DNA of 64,000 nt from an uncultured Roseovarius sp. (GTDB lineage: Bacteria > Pseudomonadota > Alphaproteobacteria > Rhodobacterales > Rhodobacteraceae), in NCBI GenBank assembly GCA_947497295.1, contig CANMFU010000007.1:1-64000 (forward strand), written 5' to 3'. The notes under the pieces are model-generated. The model was not told the DNA's origin. It saw only the letters and a program-made list of their open reading frames with translations, and searched no databases. Position numbers and translations under genes: made by a program. This document shows positions 57,048-64,000 of the stretch, piece by piece (within the stretch, counting starts at the first letter, position 1; the number at the start of each line of letters is the position of its first letter).

Positions 57048-57563
57048 TTAAATCCAAGTGATGTCGTCAAAGCCGCGGTCGATGTACCCGCCCTGGCTAT
57101 AGCTTTCGCCCTCATAGCCAAAGATCGGCCAGATCGCCTTTTGGTTATACAGGCCCGTCACCAGACCGCCGCGCACCTTCTGGAAAAACGCGGTATCCTC
57201 CATCCCGCGCAGGATCGCGACACGGTCTTTCTCCCAGCCGGTTTTCAGATAGCTGTCAAAGCCAGCTTCGCGCGCCGCCTCGTCCAGCGCGGCAATCCCG
57301 GCCTCGGTCTCGTCCACAGCCTCGGGCACGTCATAGCCCTTGACCGCGATGACGTAATATTCGTCGCCCACCTGATCGTGCGGATAGATATCGCGCGCCA
57401 TCTGGATCAGCGTCGCCATGGTTTCGGGCTTCAGCGCGTCCATGGTGGTGGCCCAGGCCCCATCCTTGCCCGCGATAAACCCCGGCCCCACGACCAGCGC
57501 CGCCCCCGCCGCCACGCTGCGCGACAGCAGTTGCCGCCGCGTCATGTTCTTGAGTGCTTGCAT
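57048..57563 (-). CDS. gluconate 2-dehydrogenase subunit 3-family protein
   Basis: This 171-residue protein has a Tat signal (MTRRQLLSRSVAAGAALVVG) and the subunit-3 fold: LIQMARDIYPHDQVGDEYYV and FLEGMEDTAFFQKVRGGLVT-like AILRGMEDTAFFQKVRGGLV. It ends in SQGGYIDRGFDDITWI. It is the small partner of the GMC subunit encoded directly downstream, and probably carries it across the membrane. Confidence 0.88.
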   Translation of the reverse strand: MQALKNMTRRQLLSRSVAAGAALVVGPGFIAGKDGAWATTMDALKPETMATLIQMARDIYPHDQVGDEYYVIAVKGYDVPEAVDETEAGIAALDEAAREAGFDSYLKTGWEKDRVAILRGMEDTAFFQKVRGGLVTGLYNQKAIWPIFGYEGESYSQGGYIDRGFDDITWI

Positions 57564-57589
57564 CGTGCCATTCCTCCCTGAATGTGTCG

Positions 57590-57985
57590 TTATTGGTAAC
57601 GACCGTGCTTTTGCAGAACCTCTATTTCGTAACCATCCGGATCCGTCACAAAGAAGAACCGCGCCAGCACGGCACCGTCGCGGTTGAAATCCACGATCTT
57701 GCGCGGCGCTAGGCCAGCTGCCTCAAATCGGGCATGCTCGGCCTCCAGATCATCGACGCAGACGGCCAGATGCCCATAGCCATCGCCCAGATCGTAAGGC
57801 TCCGTGCGGTCCTTGTTGATGGTCAGCTCCAGCTCGAAATGCGCCTCTGCGTTGCTCAGATAAACCAGCGTGAAACTGTCAAAATCCAGCCGCTGCGCGA
57901 CCTCAAGCCCCAGTGCCGTCCGATAAAACTCGACCGACCGCGCCTCGTCCAGAACACGGATCATCGAATGTATTGCCTTGGCCAT
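57590..57985 (-). CDS. glyoxalase-fold (VOC) protein, lactoylglutathione lyase-like
   Basis: This 131-residue VOC protein starts AKAIHSMIRVLDEARSVEFY with the metal His in HSMIRV. FELELTINKDRTEPYDLGDG and YGHLAVCVDDLEAEHARFEA give the second His, and FVTDPDGYEIEVLQK the Glu. This is the lactoylglutathione lyase (GloA) pattern, which detoxifies methylglyoxal with glutathione. ATG 57985 has GGGAG ahead. It is 27 bases upstream of the Tat-signal gene on the same strand. Confidence 0.85.
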   Translation of the reverse strand: MAKAIHSMIRVLDEARSVEFYRTALGLEVAQRLDFDSFTLVYLSNAEAHFELELTINKDRTEPYDLGDGYGHLAVCVDDLEAEHARFEAAGLAPRKIVDFNRDGAVLARFFFVTDPDGYEIEVLQKHGRYQ

Positions 57986-58357
57986 GTCATCTCCCATTTT
58001 GTCGGAATTGCCTTGCCTAACGGTAATGCGAAAAAATCACCGGCAGGTATTATGTGATTACTACCGTGCCATCCCAACGACAGAATCAGCCAATCACAAT
58101 ATGCGTTTGGCCATAATTCGCGCCCCTGGCACACCGGACCATCCTGCACGAACATCCAGCCAGAAACACGCCGACATGCAGCCACACCATAATGAACATG
58201 CATATTTCGGCACTTCCCGTGCGCATTTTCGCGGTGTAAGTCGGTTCAGACGCGGCCAATGTCGTTATTCGCCTAGTCCTGCTGGCGCAAATTGGCGATG
58301 TGTGACGCAGGAAGCAACGCAGGCCAAACGGCCCTGCACTATTCAAGGGTTTGTACC
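57986..58357. other. gap upstream of the corrinoid protein gene
   Basis: No gene is supported here. A hairpin GCAGGCC (58319-58325)/GGCCCTGC (58330-58337), with one bulged base and loop AAAC, ends 20 bases before the corrinoid-protein start and could act on translation. I compared it by memory with SAM-II, SAM/SAH and cobalamin riboswitch cores and saw no match. Confidence 0.3.
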
Positions 58358-59062
58358 ATGTCCGACGACCAAGACGACATCATCCTGTCCGAACTTGACG
58401 ACGACGAGCTGGTTCAGCAGATGTTCGACGACCTCTATGACGGTCTTCGCGATGAGATCATGGAAGGTGTCAATATCCTGCTGGAACGCGGCTGGGCGCC
58501 CTATGATGTCCTGACCAAGGCGCTGGTCGGCGGCATGACCATCGTCGGCAAGGATTTCCGCGACGGCATCCTGTTTGTACCCGAGGTGTTGCTGGCCGCA
58601 AACGCCATGAAGGGCGGAATGTTCATCCTCAAGCCGCTTCTGGCCGAAACCGGCGCCCCTCGCGTGGGCAAGATGGTAATCGGCACGGTCAAAGGCGACA
58701 TCCACGACATCGGCAAAAACCTGGTCGGGATGATGATGGAAGGCGCCGGTTTTGAGGTCGTCGATCTGGGGATCAACAACTCGGTCGATAAATATCTGGA
58801 CGCAATCGAGGCCGAAGGCGCTGATATTCTGGGCATGTCGGCCCTGTTGACCACAACGATGCCCTATATGAAGGTCGTCATCGACACGATGATCGAACAG
58901 GGCATTCGCGAAAATTACATCGTACTGGTCGGCGGCGCCCCCCTGAACGAGGAATTCGGCAAAGCCATCGGCGCGGATGCCTATTGCCGCGATGCGGCCG
59001 TTGCAGTGGAAACGGCCAAAGAGTATGTTGGCCGCAAACACAATCAAGGCGTTTCTGCCTGA
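58358..59062 (+). CDS. corrinoid (B12-binding) methyltransferase protein
   Basis: This 234-residue protein has an acidic start, a helical B12-cap domain at about 15-95 (ELVQQMFDDLYDGLRDEIME, DGILFVPEVLLAANAMKGGM) and a Rossmann-like cobalamin domain. The axial-ligand motif DIHDIGKN lies in VIGTVKGDIHDIGKNLVGMM, with GADILGMSALLTTTMPYM and VLVGGAPLNEEF. It resembles MtbC/MttC and MetH core modules. In Phaeobacter inhibens such a protein and a DUF1638 protein were reported as parts of a split cobalamin-dependent methionine synthase; the DUF1638 neighbour here fits that. AAGGG lies 8 bases before the ATG. Confidence 0.88.
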   Translation: MSDDQDDIILSELDDDELVQQMFDDLYDGLRDEIMEGVNILLERGWAPYDVLTKALVGGMTIVGKDFRDGILFVPEVLLAANAMKGGMFILKPLLAETGAPRVGKMVIGTVKGDIHDIGKNLVGMMMEGAGFEVVDLGINNSVDKYLDAIEAEGADILGMSALLTTTMPYMKVVIDTMIEQGIRENYIVLVGGAPLNEEFGKAIGADAYCRDAAVAVETAKEYVGRKHNQGVSA

Positions 59063-59098
59063 GGGCTACCCCGTCCGCCGACATAATGTGATACAAGG

Positions 59099-59120
59099 AC
59101 GGGGCCACCATCGGCCCCGT
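59099..59120 (+). promoter_or_regulatory. GC-rich hairpin between corrinoid and DUF1638 genes
   Basis: ACGGGGCC (59099-59106) pairs perfectly with GGCCCCGT (59113-59120) around ACCATC, followed by TTCC only. The T-run is too short for full termination, so it may lower readthrough or guard the upstream mRNA 3' end. Confidence 0.5.
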
Positions 59121-59197
59121 TTCCATATCCGCGCACGCCATGGCCCGCCTCCCAATACGGTTCGGCCGCCCCGAAAACAGATGAGCGCAGGTACTCC

Positions 59198-59875
59198 ATG
59201 TCAGACTTACCCACAGACCTTCCCCCAGACCACATCCTGACAGTAGACGGAATGTCGGCCCCGGCCACAGGACCACGCAGCGATGCGGGCCAGGTTCTGC
59301 TGATTGCCTGCGGTGCCTTGGCGCGCGAGATCCTCGCGCTGATCCGGCTTAATGGATGGGATCACATGACGCTGGTTTGCCTGCCGGCCAATCTGCATCT
59401 GTACCCAGAACGGATCGCCGACGCAGTCGAGCAGACGGTGCATAAAAATCGCGATCGCTTCCAACAGATTTTTGTTGCCTACGCCGATTGCGGCACCGGC
59501 GGCCTGCTGCGTGCCAGATGTGACGCGCTTGGCGTCGACATGATCCAAGGCCCGCATTGCTACAGTTTTTTTGAAGGCAATGACGCGTTTGCGCTGCATG
59601 ATGACGAAATCACCGCGTTCTATCTGACCGATTTCCTGGTCCGACAGTTCGACGCATTCGTCTGGAAGCCGATGGGATTGGATCGGCACCCCGAACTGCG
59701 CGACATGATCTTCGGCAATTATACGAAACTGGTTTATCAGGCCCAGACCGATGATGCCGCGCTGCGCACCAAGGCCGAAGACTGCGCGCGGCGCCTTGGC
59801 CTCGACTATGAATATCGCTTCACCGGATACGGCGATCTGACCACCGCTCTGACAGGCGTCGCGCAAAAAAAATAG
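59198..59875 (+). CDS. DUF1638 protein, probable B12-reactivation/methionine synthase partner
   Basis: This 225-residue protein is of the DUF1638 family: LLIACGALAREILALIRLNG, LVCLPANLHLYPERIADAVE, VAYADCGTGGLLRARCDALG, IQGPHCYSFFEGNDAFALHD. Conserved cysteines (IACGAL, DCGTGG, and PHCYSFF) suggest metal or corrinoid contact. DUF1638 genes travel with corrinoid methyltransferases, and in Phaeobacter a DUF1638 gene was found to be needed for methionine synthesis, perhaps for reactivating oxidised B12. The biochemical role is not proven. It lies 135 bases after the corrinoid protein on the same strand. Confidence 0.82.
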   Translation: MSDLPTDLPPDHILTVDGMSAPATGPRSDAGQVLLIACGALAREILALIRLNGWDHMTLVCLPANLHLYPERIADAVEQTVHKNRDRFQQIFVAYADCGTGGLLRARCDALGVDMIQGPHCYSFFEGNDAFALHDDEITAFYLTDFLVRQFDAFVWKPMGLDRHPELRDMIFGNYTKLVYQAQTDDAALRTKAEDCARRLGLDYEYRFTGYGDLTTALTGVAQKK

Positions 59876-59895
59876 GCGCACCACTCGCGCGGCAC

Positions 59896-59930
59896 GCCCT
59901 GTTTTTTCTTGGTGAAAATACCCAAATCCC
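59896..59930. repeat. possible dispersed extragenic element
   Basis: The stretch with CCTGTTTTTTCTTGGTGAAA and ATACCC lies between the DUF1638 and grxD stops. I recall near-identical tracts (pyrimidine run, CTTGG, GAAAATA, C-run) in many Roseobacter intergenic regions, so this may be one copy of a family repeat. Only one copy was found in this window. Confidence 0.3.
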
Positions 59931-59959
59931 GCCGCCGCTCCCCGCGCGGCGCTTGCAAT

Positions 59960-60322
59960 TCAGGCGTTGGCTTCGCGGATCTTGTCCGCCGCAGCCTTGT
60001 CATACGTGACGCCGCTTTTCTCCAACAACGTATCCAGCTCACCCGACAGGGTCATCTCGGTGATGATATCGCAGCCGCCCACAAACTCGCCCTTGACGTA
60101 TAGCTGCGGGATGGTTGGCCAATCGGAAAATTCCTTGATCCCCTGACGTATAGCTTCGTCTTCCAGCACGTTCACATCGGCATAGTCGATACCCATGAAA
60201 TTCAGCACACCGGCCACGCGGCTCGAGAACCCGCATTGCGGCATCTCCTTGGTGCCTTTCATGAACAGGACCACGTCCTTGGCTTTCACGGTGTCCTCAA
60301 TACGTGTCTTTGCGTCAGTCAT
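59960..60322 (-). CDS. grxD: monothiol glutaredoxin, Grx4 type
   Basis: This 120-residue glutaredoxin has the CGFS active site in KEMPQCGFSSRVAGVL and the glutathione-binding WPTIPQLYVKGEFVGGCDII. Such proteins carry [2Fe-2S] clusters shared between two monomers with glutathione. The family often pairs with BolA, whose gene lies 66 bases upstream on the same strand. The two proteins form an iron-sulfur-bound heterodimer involved in iron sensing or cluster transfer. Confidence 0.96.
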   Translation of the reverse strand: MTDAKTRIEDTVKAKDVVLFMKGTKEMPQCGFSSRVAGVLNFMGIDYADVNVLEDEAIRQGIKEFSDWPTIPQLYVKGEFVGGCDIITEMTLSGELDTLLEKSGVTYDKAAADKIREANA

Positions 60323-60388
60323 GTCTTGTCCTCATTGTTCTGTCTGTAGCGAATGACCCGAATGCAGGCACCGGGCCTGATACCCGTC

Positions 60389-60625
60389 TTAATCCGGGGC
60401 GCGCGTGGTCAGGGCCAGCGCATGTAGCTCGCCCGCAGGTCCGTCCATCTTGCCCTTGAGCGCAGCATAGACGGCGCGCTGCTGCTGAACGCGGTTCATG
60501 CCCTTAAAGGATGGATCAATCACCTCGGCGGCGAAATGCGCGCCGTCGTTGCCCTGCACGCTGACGCGGGCCTCGGGAAACGCCTCGCGGATCATTGCTT
60601 CGATATCGGTTGCGAGAATGGCCAT
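60389..60625 (-). CDS. bolA: BolA-family protein
   Basis: This 78-residue protein has the BolA core AMIREAFPEARVSVQGNDGA, HFAAEVIDPSFKGMNRVQQQ and RAVYAALKGKMDGPAGELHA. The conserved His in GAHFAAEV and the FKG block are those that bind the Grx4 iron-sulfur cluster. AGGAGG precedes its ATG. It is co-oriented with grxD and probably co-transcribed. Confidence 0.94.
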   Translation of the reverse strand: MAILATDIEAMIREAFPEARVSVQGNDGAHFAAEVIDPSFKGMNRVQQQRAVYAALKGKMDGPAGELHALALTTRAPD

Positions 60626-60714
60626 GGATGCCCTCCTGAACAGCGGTTTATACCGATGTAGAGGGCCGCCCGCCCAAGCGCAAGATGCCCCTCACGTCAA
60701 AGCACGGCCGCGCG

Positions 60715-61263
60715 CTACAGATCCTCGCCCCGCCTAAGCAATTCATTCAGCAAATCGCGCTGCAAATCGGGGCTGTCGCCGCCGCCAAATTGCAGTCCCC
60801 CGCTTGAATAAAGCGTCCCATATGTGCGCGCCAATATGGCTGCCTGCGCAAGGCCTGCGATCAGATGATCCTTGTCCAAGCCGCGTAGCGGATGCACGAA
60901 CACCGACCAGACAAGACCCCGCGCAATCGCATAACGTCCATCCAGGGCGCTGTCAAAATTGGCCTGCAGCATCCTTTGCAGTTCAACCTTCTTCATTTCA
61001 TCCGCCCGGCCAATCGGTATCATCGCTCGCAGTCGGCCGGCGGCAGCGTCCGCAGTCAGCAGCGTCACCTGCCCGCCAATACGCATTCGCCAGCCATTGC
61101 CGTGATGCACCGCGTCCGGGTCAAGCGCGGTCGCGATCTCGCCCAACCGCGCAATCGTCATAATGGGTGCGTCCGCCATGTGATGCGTTTCGCTTGCGGA
61201 CCCGCCCGGCACCCAGCCCCAGAGAGCGCAAACGCAGATCATCGCTATCGCTATGCGCCCCAT
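60715..61263 (-). CDS. exported protein, YbjN/CesT-like fold
   Basis: A 182-residue protein with a signal peptide (MGRIAIAMICVCALWGWVPG, cut near SASE). I do not recognise a defined family. The layout, with IARLGEIATALDPDAVHHGN, LRAMIPIGRADEMKKVELQR and a helix-rich end, resembles YbjN or type III chaperone-like folds. The end HLIAGLAQAAILARTYGTLY is hydrophobic. ATG 61263 gives the only start with a signal sequence. It is divergent from the glycosyltransferase gene. Confidence 0.55.
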   Translation of the reverse strand: MGRIAIAMICVCALWGWVPGGSASETHHMADAPIMTIARLGEIATALDPDAVHHGNGWRMRIGGQVTLLTADAAAGRLRAMIPIGRADEMKKVELQRMLQANFDSALDGRYAIARGLVWSVFVHPLRGLDKDHLIAGLAQAAILARTYGTLYSSGGLQFGGGDSPDLQRDLLNELLRRGEDL

Positions 61264-61427
61264 CACGCCCCCGTTGCACTGTTCACAGGCAACCTTGACA
61301 TTGCTCGTATGCTTCCACCAACACCTTGTGTAAAATTTTACCCAAATTATCGGCCGTTTGTCCAAAGCCACACGATAGCGCTCAGATGCATGCCTCGCTT
61401 GCACCTGTTCGGCAGCCGCGCCATGCT

Positions 61428-61445
61428 CCACCGGTCAACCGGTGG
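61428..61445. promoter_or_regulatory. perfect 18-bp palindrome upstream of the glycosyltransferase
   Basis: CCACCGGTCAACCGGTGG has 8-bp perfect arms around CA, in the gap between the divergent exported-protein and glycosyltransferase genes. It ends 22 bases before the chosen glycosyltransferase start and may be an operator, but an ATG at 61423 in the same frame could also put it inside the coding region. Confidence 0.35.
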
Positions 61446-61467
61446 GCAACAAATTTGGGCAGGCACG

Positions 61468-62412
61468 ATGCAACACGCGACCACATGGGGCCTCGTCTCC
61501 ACGATCAAGGCGCCTGCAGACGCGATCCTGAACTTTGCCGCGCATCATCTGGATATCGGCGCGCATCGCATTCACATTTATCTGGACGAAGATTGCCCAC
61601 AGGCGCGTATCGCCCTCGATGCCCATCCGCGCTGCATCGTCACCGTGACGGACGATGCCTATTGGGCCAATCGGCGCAAACGCCCCGAGGCGCATCAGAC
61701 GCGCCAGACCATCAACGCCACACGTGCCTATCGCCGCCGTCCGGGTGTGGACTGGCTGGGCCATATCGACGTTGACGAATTCCTGAGCCCCTCCATTCCC
61801 CTTGCCGAACAGCTGGCCGCCCTGCCCGCAACGGCCCGCACGGCCCGCATACGCCCCATCGAGGCATTGGCACCCGTGCCGAATGATACCGGCGCAACAT
61901 GGTTCAAGGCCTGTCATCTGCGCCAATCGCCCCGCAACGCCCAGACAGAAGAGATATTTCCGACCTTTGGTGCGCTGCTGAATGGCGGCTTCCTCAGCCA
62001 TGTCGCCGGCAAGATCTTTGTGCGTACCGGGCAAGTCGGACTGAGTCTACGCATTCACAACGCCTTTGATGACGCGGGTAAAATCTCCAACGAGGATGAG
62101 TTGACCCAGACCCTGCTATGTCATTTCCACGCGCCCGACTGGCAGGCATGGCAGCGTGCCTATCGCTACCGGCTGCAAAGCGGCTCCTACCGTGAGAGTC
62201 TGAAAGGCGCGCCCAGCCTGCCGATAACGATGAACGCGCTCTTCAACGCAATCGAGGCGGATGGCGGCGAGCCGGCGCTCCGCGCTTTTTACGATGAGGT
62301 CTGCACCGCCACTCCGGCCCTGCGGGCGCGTCTTGACGCCAAAGGGCTTCTGCACCGGATCGATCTGGATCTGGATGCCAAGCGCGCCAGGCACTTTCCA
62401 TCTCACGCGTAG
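61468..62412 (+). CDS. family 2-type glycosyltransferase (Gly_transf_2_4/GT92-like)
   Basis: This 314-residue protein begins with TTWGLVSTIKAPADAILNFA and HHLDIGAHRIHIYLDEDC, the nucleotide-sugar half of DUF/GT2_4 enzymes. The metal-binding DxD is in GVDWLGHIDVDEFLSPSIPL. AHVAGKIFVRTG-like SHVAGKIFVRTGQVGLSLRI and LCHFHAPDWQAWQRAY follow. The family adds sugars to surface polysaccharides or proteins; acceptor and donor are unknown. ATG 61468 was chosen at the start of homology; the in-frame ATG at 61423 is possible. No other polysaccharide genes are near. Confidence 0.8.
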   Translation: MQHATTWGLVSTIKAPADAILNFAAHHLDIGAHRIHIYLDEDCPQARIALDAHPRCIVTVTDDAYWANRRKRPEAHQTRQTINATRAYRRRPGVDWLGHIDVDEFLSPSIPLAEQLAALPATARTARIRPIEALAPVPNDTGATWFKACHLRQSPRNAQTEEIFPTFGALLNGGFLSHVAGKIFVRTGQVGLSLRIHNAFDDAGKISNEDELTQTLLCHFHAPDWQAWQRAYRYRLQSGSYRESLKGAPSLPITMNALFNAIEADGGEPALRAFYDEVCTATPALRARLDAKGLLHRIDLDLDAKRARHFPSHA

Positions 62413-62622
62413 TCAGCACGTCCTGGGACCTGCTTCCATACCGTCACGAATGCTCCCAACCCGCTGGTTTTAGCCACAGACTACCCCATCTGATTGACCA
62501 AACCCCCTAAACTGATGTAAACGCCGCTCAGAGGTCCCCGCATGCGGAGAACCGCAGGGCCATACGGGCCCGGACCCAATCAGACGTACGGGCCAAGTTG
62601 TGTCCGTAAGCCACGGATACAC

Positions 62623-64000
62623 ATGACAAAATTTTCCGATCTGAATCTGAACCCAAAGGTTCTCAAGGCTGTCGAAGAGACGGGCTATACTGTTCCGACT
62701 CCCATTCAGCAGGGGGCGATTCCCCCTGCGCTGGCGGGCCGCGACGTTTTGGGCATCGCTCAGACCGGCACCGGCAAGACGGCGGCTTTCGTTCTGCCCA
62801 TGCTGTCGCTTCTGGCCCGCGGCCGCGCGCGCGCGCGCATGCCGCGCAGCCTCGTGCTGTGCCCTACACGTGAATTGGCAGCACAGGTCGCCGAGAATTT
62901 CGACACTTATTCCACACATTTGAAACTGACCAAGGCTCTCTTGATCGGCGGTGTCAGCTTCAAGGAGCAGGACAAGCTGATCGACAAGGGTGTCGACGTC
63001 CTGATCGCCACGCCCGGCCGCCTTCTGGACCATTTCGAGCGCGGCAAGCTGCTGTTAACCGGTGTTCAGATCATGGTCGTGGACGAGGCAGACAGAATGC
63101 TGGACATGGGATTCATCCCCGATATCGAGCGTATTTTCAGCCTGACGCCCTTCACGCGACAGACGCTGTTTTTCTCCGCCACCATGGCGTCCGAGATTGA
63201 GCGGATCACCAACACCTTCCTCAGCTCGCCCGAGCGCGTCGAAGTCGCCCGCCAGGCGACCGCCAGCGAGACGATCGAACAGGGCGTTGTCGTGTTCAAA
63301 GGCTCGCGCCGCGACCGGGAGGCCAGTGAAAAGCGCAAGGTTCTGCGCATGATGATCGACGGCGAGGCTGAAAAACTGACCAACGCCATTGTCTTCTGCA
63401 ATCGCAAGATCGATGTCGATACGGTCTCTAAGTCTCTGAAAAAGCACGGCTATGACGCCGCTCCCATTCACGGTGATCTGGACCAGAGCCAGCGCACCCG
63501 CACGCTAGACGGCTTCCGCGCAGGCGAACTGCGCATCCTCGTCGCCTCGGATGTCGCCGCGCGCGGACTCGACGTGCCGGCGGTCAGCCATGTGTTCAAC
63601 TTTGATGTCCCGTCCCATCCCGAGGATTACGTTCACCGCATCGGGCGCACTGGACGCGCCGGCCGCGATGGCAAGGCGATGATGATCTGCGCGCCCAAAG
63701 ACGAAAAGAACATGGCCGCGATCGAGGCGCTGATTCAGCGCGAAATTCCCCGCCTTGAGAACCCGCTCGCTTCCAGTCACGATACAGCGGACATGCGGAA
63801 AGATGCTGAGGTGGACGCAAGCAAAGCCGACACGCCCAAGCGCAGCCGGTCGCGCAGTCGCAAGAAGCCCGATACCGTCGCTAAGGAAATCGACAGCACC
63901 CAGACCGATGCGCCAGTGCAGGGTACGCAGCCTGATGCGCAGTCAGCCGAGCGGCCTGCCGCCACGCACAAAGCGGCGCAGGCTGATGAGCCGCGCTTGG
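62623..64000 (+). CDS. DEAD-box RNA helicase, RhlE-like, cut by the window end
   Basis: The frame is open from ATG 62623 to the last base (459 codons). All helicase motifs are present: the Q motif (YTVPTPIQQGAIPPAL), AQTGTGKT, PTRELAAQV, TPGRLLDHF, VDEADRMLDMGF, FFSATM, NAIVFCNRK, VASDVAARGLDVPAVSHVFN and HRIGRTGRAGRDG. The C-terminal extension starting near residue 380 is basic and low in complexity (KRSRSRSRKK), as in RhlE-type proteins that remodel ribosomal or cold-shock RNA. The leader (62520-62622) holds CCGCATGCGG and GGCCATACGGGCC hairpins that might act in cold control. The stop codon lies outside the window. Confidence 0.93.
   Translation, partial: MTKFSDLNLNPKVLKAVEETGYTVPTPIQQGAIPPALAGRDVLGIAQTGTGKTAAFVLPMLSLLARGRARARMPRSLVLCPTRELAAQVAENFDTYSTHLKLTKALLIGGVSFKEQDKLIDKGVDVLIATPGRLLDHFERGKLLLTGVQIMVVDEADRMLDMGFIPDIERIFSLTPFTRQTLFFSATMASEIERITNTFLSSPERVEVARQATASETIEQGVVVFKGSRRDREASEKRKVLRMMIDGEAEKLTNAIVFCNRKIDVDTVSKSLKKHGYDAAPIHGDLDQSQRTRTLDGFRAGELRILVASDVAARGLDVPAVSHVFNFDVPSHPEDYVHRIGRTGRAGRDGKAMMICAPKDEKNMAAIEALIQREIPRLENPLASSHDTADMRKDAEVDASKADTPKRSRSRSRKKPDTVAKEIDSTQTDAPVQGTQPDAQSAERPAATHKAAQADEPRL

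Noticed and set aside
56028..57581. A 517-codon plus-strand frame opposite the GMC oxidoreductase and its partner
   Set aside because: It spans two real genes and their gap, has no recognisable domain, and is an artefact of high GC.
58000..58357. A SAM, SAH or cobalamin riboswitch before the corrinoid gene
   Set aside because: No conserved core (for example a B12 box GCCACTG) and no pseudoknot pattern could be found; only a simple hairpin is present.

Overview
The window looks like a chromosomal segment of an alphaproteobacterium of the Roseobacter group (Rhodobacterales). The reasons are a high-GC core; a B12-dependent class II ribonucleotide reductase as the only reductase seen; a LexA box of the alphaproteobacterial type (GAAC-N7-GAAC); the trpGDC-moaC-moeA-lexA order; a lysis cassette of gene-transfer-agent type beside the ccm genes; and a corrinoid protein plus DUF1638 pair. 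The species cannot be named from the sequence alone.

Bases 1-9300 are a patchwork of accessory DNA. It holds a beheaded serine recombinase, pieces of IS5 and IS3 family transposases, a stub of a homocysteine S-methyltransferase, half a GNAT acetyltransferase abutting half a P-type ATPase, and an internally deleted IS3 element. Intact genes stand among these: an FAD-linked oxidase with a divergent GlxA-type regulator, and a SulP transporter with two small DNA-binding proteins. Bases 9500-13400 carry a small envelope module (HlyD-like protein, two-helix membrane protein, DUF1254/DUF1214 protein) behind an operator-like palindrome.

From 13.9 kb on the sequence is core genome. nrdJ has a NrdR box upstream. 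Then come tRNA-Pro, DUF192, a double cold-shock-domain protein and pdxH, followed by a plus-strand run fabI, lysE-like, gpt-like, aminotransferase, PpiD-like foldase, trpE, rluE-like. A YibQ-like gene on the opposite strand separates trpE from trpG-trpD-trpC-moaC-moeA-lexA. comEC is convergent with lexA, and gltX and gltA end at a strong terminator.

On the minus strand a long co-oriented run reads murI, argC, ccmE, endolysin, holin, ccmF, ccmH, enoyl-CoA hydratase. A LysR-type regulator resembling LsrB/VtlR follows on the plus strand. Directly downstream, with no annotated gene, sits what looks like a small regulatory RNA: a hairpin, a CCTCCC anti-Shine-Dalgarno stretch and an intrinsic terminator, preceded by a palindrome with LysR-box geometry. 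This is the best candidate here for an undescribed regulatory unit.

The last 17 kb hold DUF4167, prfA-prmC, DUF1499, speB, mazG, a PLP-lyase/M24-peptidase pair, a ribbon-helix-helix protein, a GMC oxidoreductase with its small Tat-exported partner, a glyoxalase-fold protein, a corrinoid protein and DUF1638 (probable parts of a split methionine synthase), bolA-grxD, an exported protein, a glycosyltransferase and a DEAD-box helicase cut by the window end.
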